NCBI GenBank assembly: GCA_030666075.1
Contig: DAOUYN010000034.1
Span: 1 to 7,674, forward strand
Direction: 5' to 3'
Length of the DNA: 7,674 nt
From: Actinomycetes bacterium
GTDB taxonomy: Bacteria; Actinomycetota; Aquicultoria; CAJVYJ01; JAUVQD01
Numbering within the stretch: the first letter of the stretch is position 1; the number at the start of each line of letters is the position of its first letter. Below the pieces are notes generated by a model. It searched no databases, was not told the DNA's origin, and saw only the letters and a list, made by a program, of their open reading frames with translations. A program made the position numbers and the translations under genes. Positions 6,835 to 7,674 of the stretch are shown piece after piece.

Positions 6835-7674
6835 GTTGTGGGCTCCAGCACGGCCGGGGTCCGATGCCGGTGAAGGACGTTATAGACGCAAAACGGAACC
6901 ATCTTGCCGTCGGGCAATATCTGGGTGACGCAGCACTTTTGCGCCCTATCCAGGTCAAAGTTTCTAGCATCCATAAAGGCGTGCGCTGAGATCAGGGTCA
7001 CGTCCTCGATCATCTCCCTTATCTTGGGGATCTTAACGCCGCAAAAAGCATAGAGCGCATCGATCACCTTCTTTGATCCCATTATGGCCGACATGGAAAA
7101 CAGCGACTCAGCTGCCTGCCTCAAATCGGTGGTGAGCCCGACATGCGGCAGAGCCCGATCACTCACAAACTCGAGGTAGGCAGCGGTGTCCAGCAGACCG
7201 GTCAATTCTACGACCTCGTCCCCCTCCCTGTAGACGTAAGAACAGACTGAACAGGTCGGGTGGGGACACGGGATGTTCATAAATGAGTCTTTGTGAAGAG
7301 CGCCTTTCGTCTGCCGCTCCAGCTCATCGAGGAGTTCCGGGATGGTCACCCGCTCCGGGCCTTGTGCGCCGAAGCGACCGGTCGCGGCGGCCGGCTGGAA
7401 GTTGACCATTTTGATATTGTCGTCACCGAGCGCCAGATCGACTATCTCGCCGAGCGAGTCGAGATTGATGCCGCGCATGATCGTCGGCACGAGTGTGACC
7501 TGCAGGCCAACGTCTCGGCAATTGGCTAAAGCCCGCATCTTGATGTCTAGCAATGGCGCCCCGCGTAGACGATGGTAGATCGAATCGTCCAAACCATCGA
7601 ACTGAAGATAGACCGCCGCCTTGAAGCCCGGGGTCTCGGGGCGCCGCATCGCGTCGGCCAGCGCCTGAGCGAAT
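6831..7674 (-). CDS. Radical SAM enzyme, MJ0619/Tes-like group (N-terminus beyond window edge)
   Basis: The visible 280 residues form the second half of a radical SAM protein; the frame stays open to the right edge (FAQALADAM...), so the ATG at 7649 is internal and the start lies outside. The cluster-binding CxxxCxxC motif is not in view. Recognition rests on VYLQFDGL, the TLVPTIMRGIN strand and VNFQPAAATGR, all typical of the large radical SAM group that includes the archaeal tetraether synthase Tes and the pterin methyltransferase MJ0619. Downstream are cysteine groups likely to bind further iron-sulfur clusters: CPHPTCSVC (about 7268-7242) and FDLDRAQKCC...PDGKMVPFC (about 6956-6888). Such enzymes do radical chemistry at unactivated carbon, using SAM as radical source. 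The substrate is unknown. First visible gene of a coupled operon with the methyltransferase and DUF547 genes. Confidence 0.87.
   Translation of the reverse strand, partial: FAQALADAMRRPETPGFKAAVYLQFDGLDDSIYHRLRGAPLLDIKMRALANCRDVGLQVTLVPTIMRGINLDSLGEIVDLALGDDNIKMVNFQPAAATGRFGAQGPERVTIPELLDELERQTKGALHKDSFMNIPCPHPTCSVCSYVYREGDEVVELTGLLDTAAYLEFVSDRALPHVGLTTDLRQAAESLFSMSAIMGSKKVIDALYAFCGVKIPKIREMIEDVTLISAHAFMDARNFDLDRAQKCCVTQILPDGKMVPFCVYNVLHRHRTPAVLEPTT
6843..6846 (-). promoter_or_regulatory. Ribosome binding site of the methyltransferase gene
   Basis: GGAG on the minus strand lies inside the end of the radical SAM coding sequence, eight bases before the GTG at 6834-6832. It supports the GTG start and the 4-base overlap with the preceding gene. 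The same motif and spacing precede leuS. Confidence 0.65.

Noticed and set aside
6831..7674. Assigning the radical SAM gene as arsenosugar enzyme ArsS
   Set aside because: The visible sequence (VYLQFDG, VNFQP, PDGKMVPFC) fits the MJ0619/Tes-like group, not ArsS; the arsenic link is kept only as a hypothesis from the neighbouring methyltransferase.

Overview
The window holds six protein-coding genes packed almost without gaps, five on the minus strand and one on the plus strand. Composition is moderately GC-rich (high fifties percent by eye). TTG and GTG starts are common, and one gene appears to be read from a leaderless promoter. This would suit a deep-branching actinobacterial or other Gram-positive-like lineage, but the taxonomic guess is weak and rests on style rather than on a marker. 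I see no tRNA, rRNA, mobile element, CRISPR array or sequence foreign to its surroundings, and no gene-free stretch longer than about 100 bases.

Left block (minus strand, 4233 down to 1): leucyl-tRNA synthetase (leuS), a YraN-family nuclease-fold protein, then a ComM/YifB AAA+ ATPase that runs off the left edge. YraN and ComM are commonly neighbours, often followed by dprA, in many bacteria, which ties this block to DNA uptake and recombination. The leuS start is best placed at a GTG at 4233 because of a well-spaced GGAG.

Centre: a 98-base divergent promoter region (4234-4331) separates leuS from a plus-strand gene for a membrane-anchored, cysteine-free, beta-propeller-like protein (4332-5312). 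That gene has a perfect extended -10 only seven bases before its ATG, so its mRNA should be leaderless. Its stop codon interlocks with the stop codon of the convergent gene at a single CTAG.

Right block (minus strand, 7674 down to 5309): a tightly coupled three-gene operon with successive 4-base overlaps. It encodes a radical SAM enzyme of the MJ0619/Tes-like group (N-terminus beyond the right edge), a cysteine-rich class I SAM-dependent methyltransferase with ArsM-like cysteine placement, and a DUF547 protein. The substrate of this trio cannot be read from the sequence. An organoarsenical or other thiophilic-metalloid pathway is one testable idea. This operon is the best candidate here for an undescribed system.
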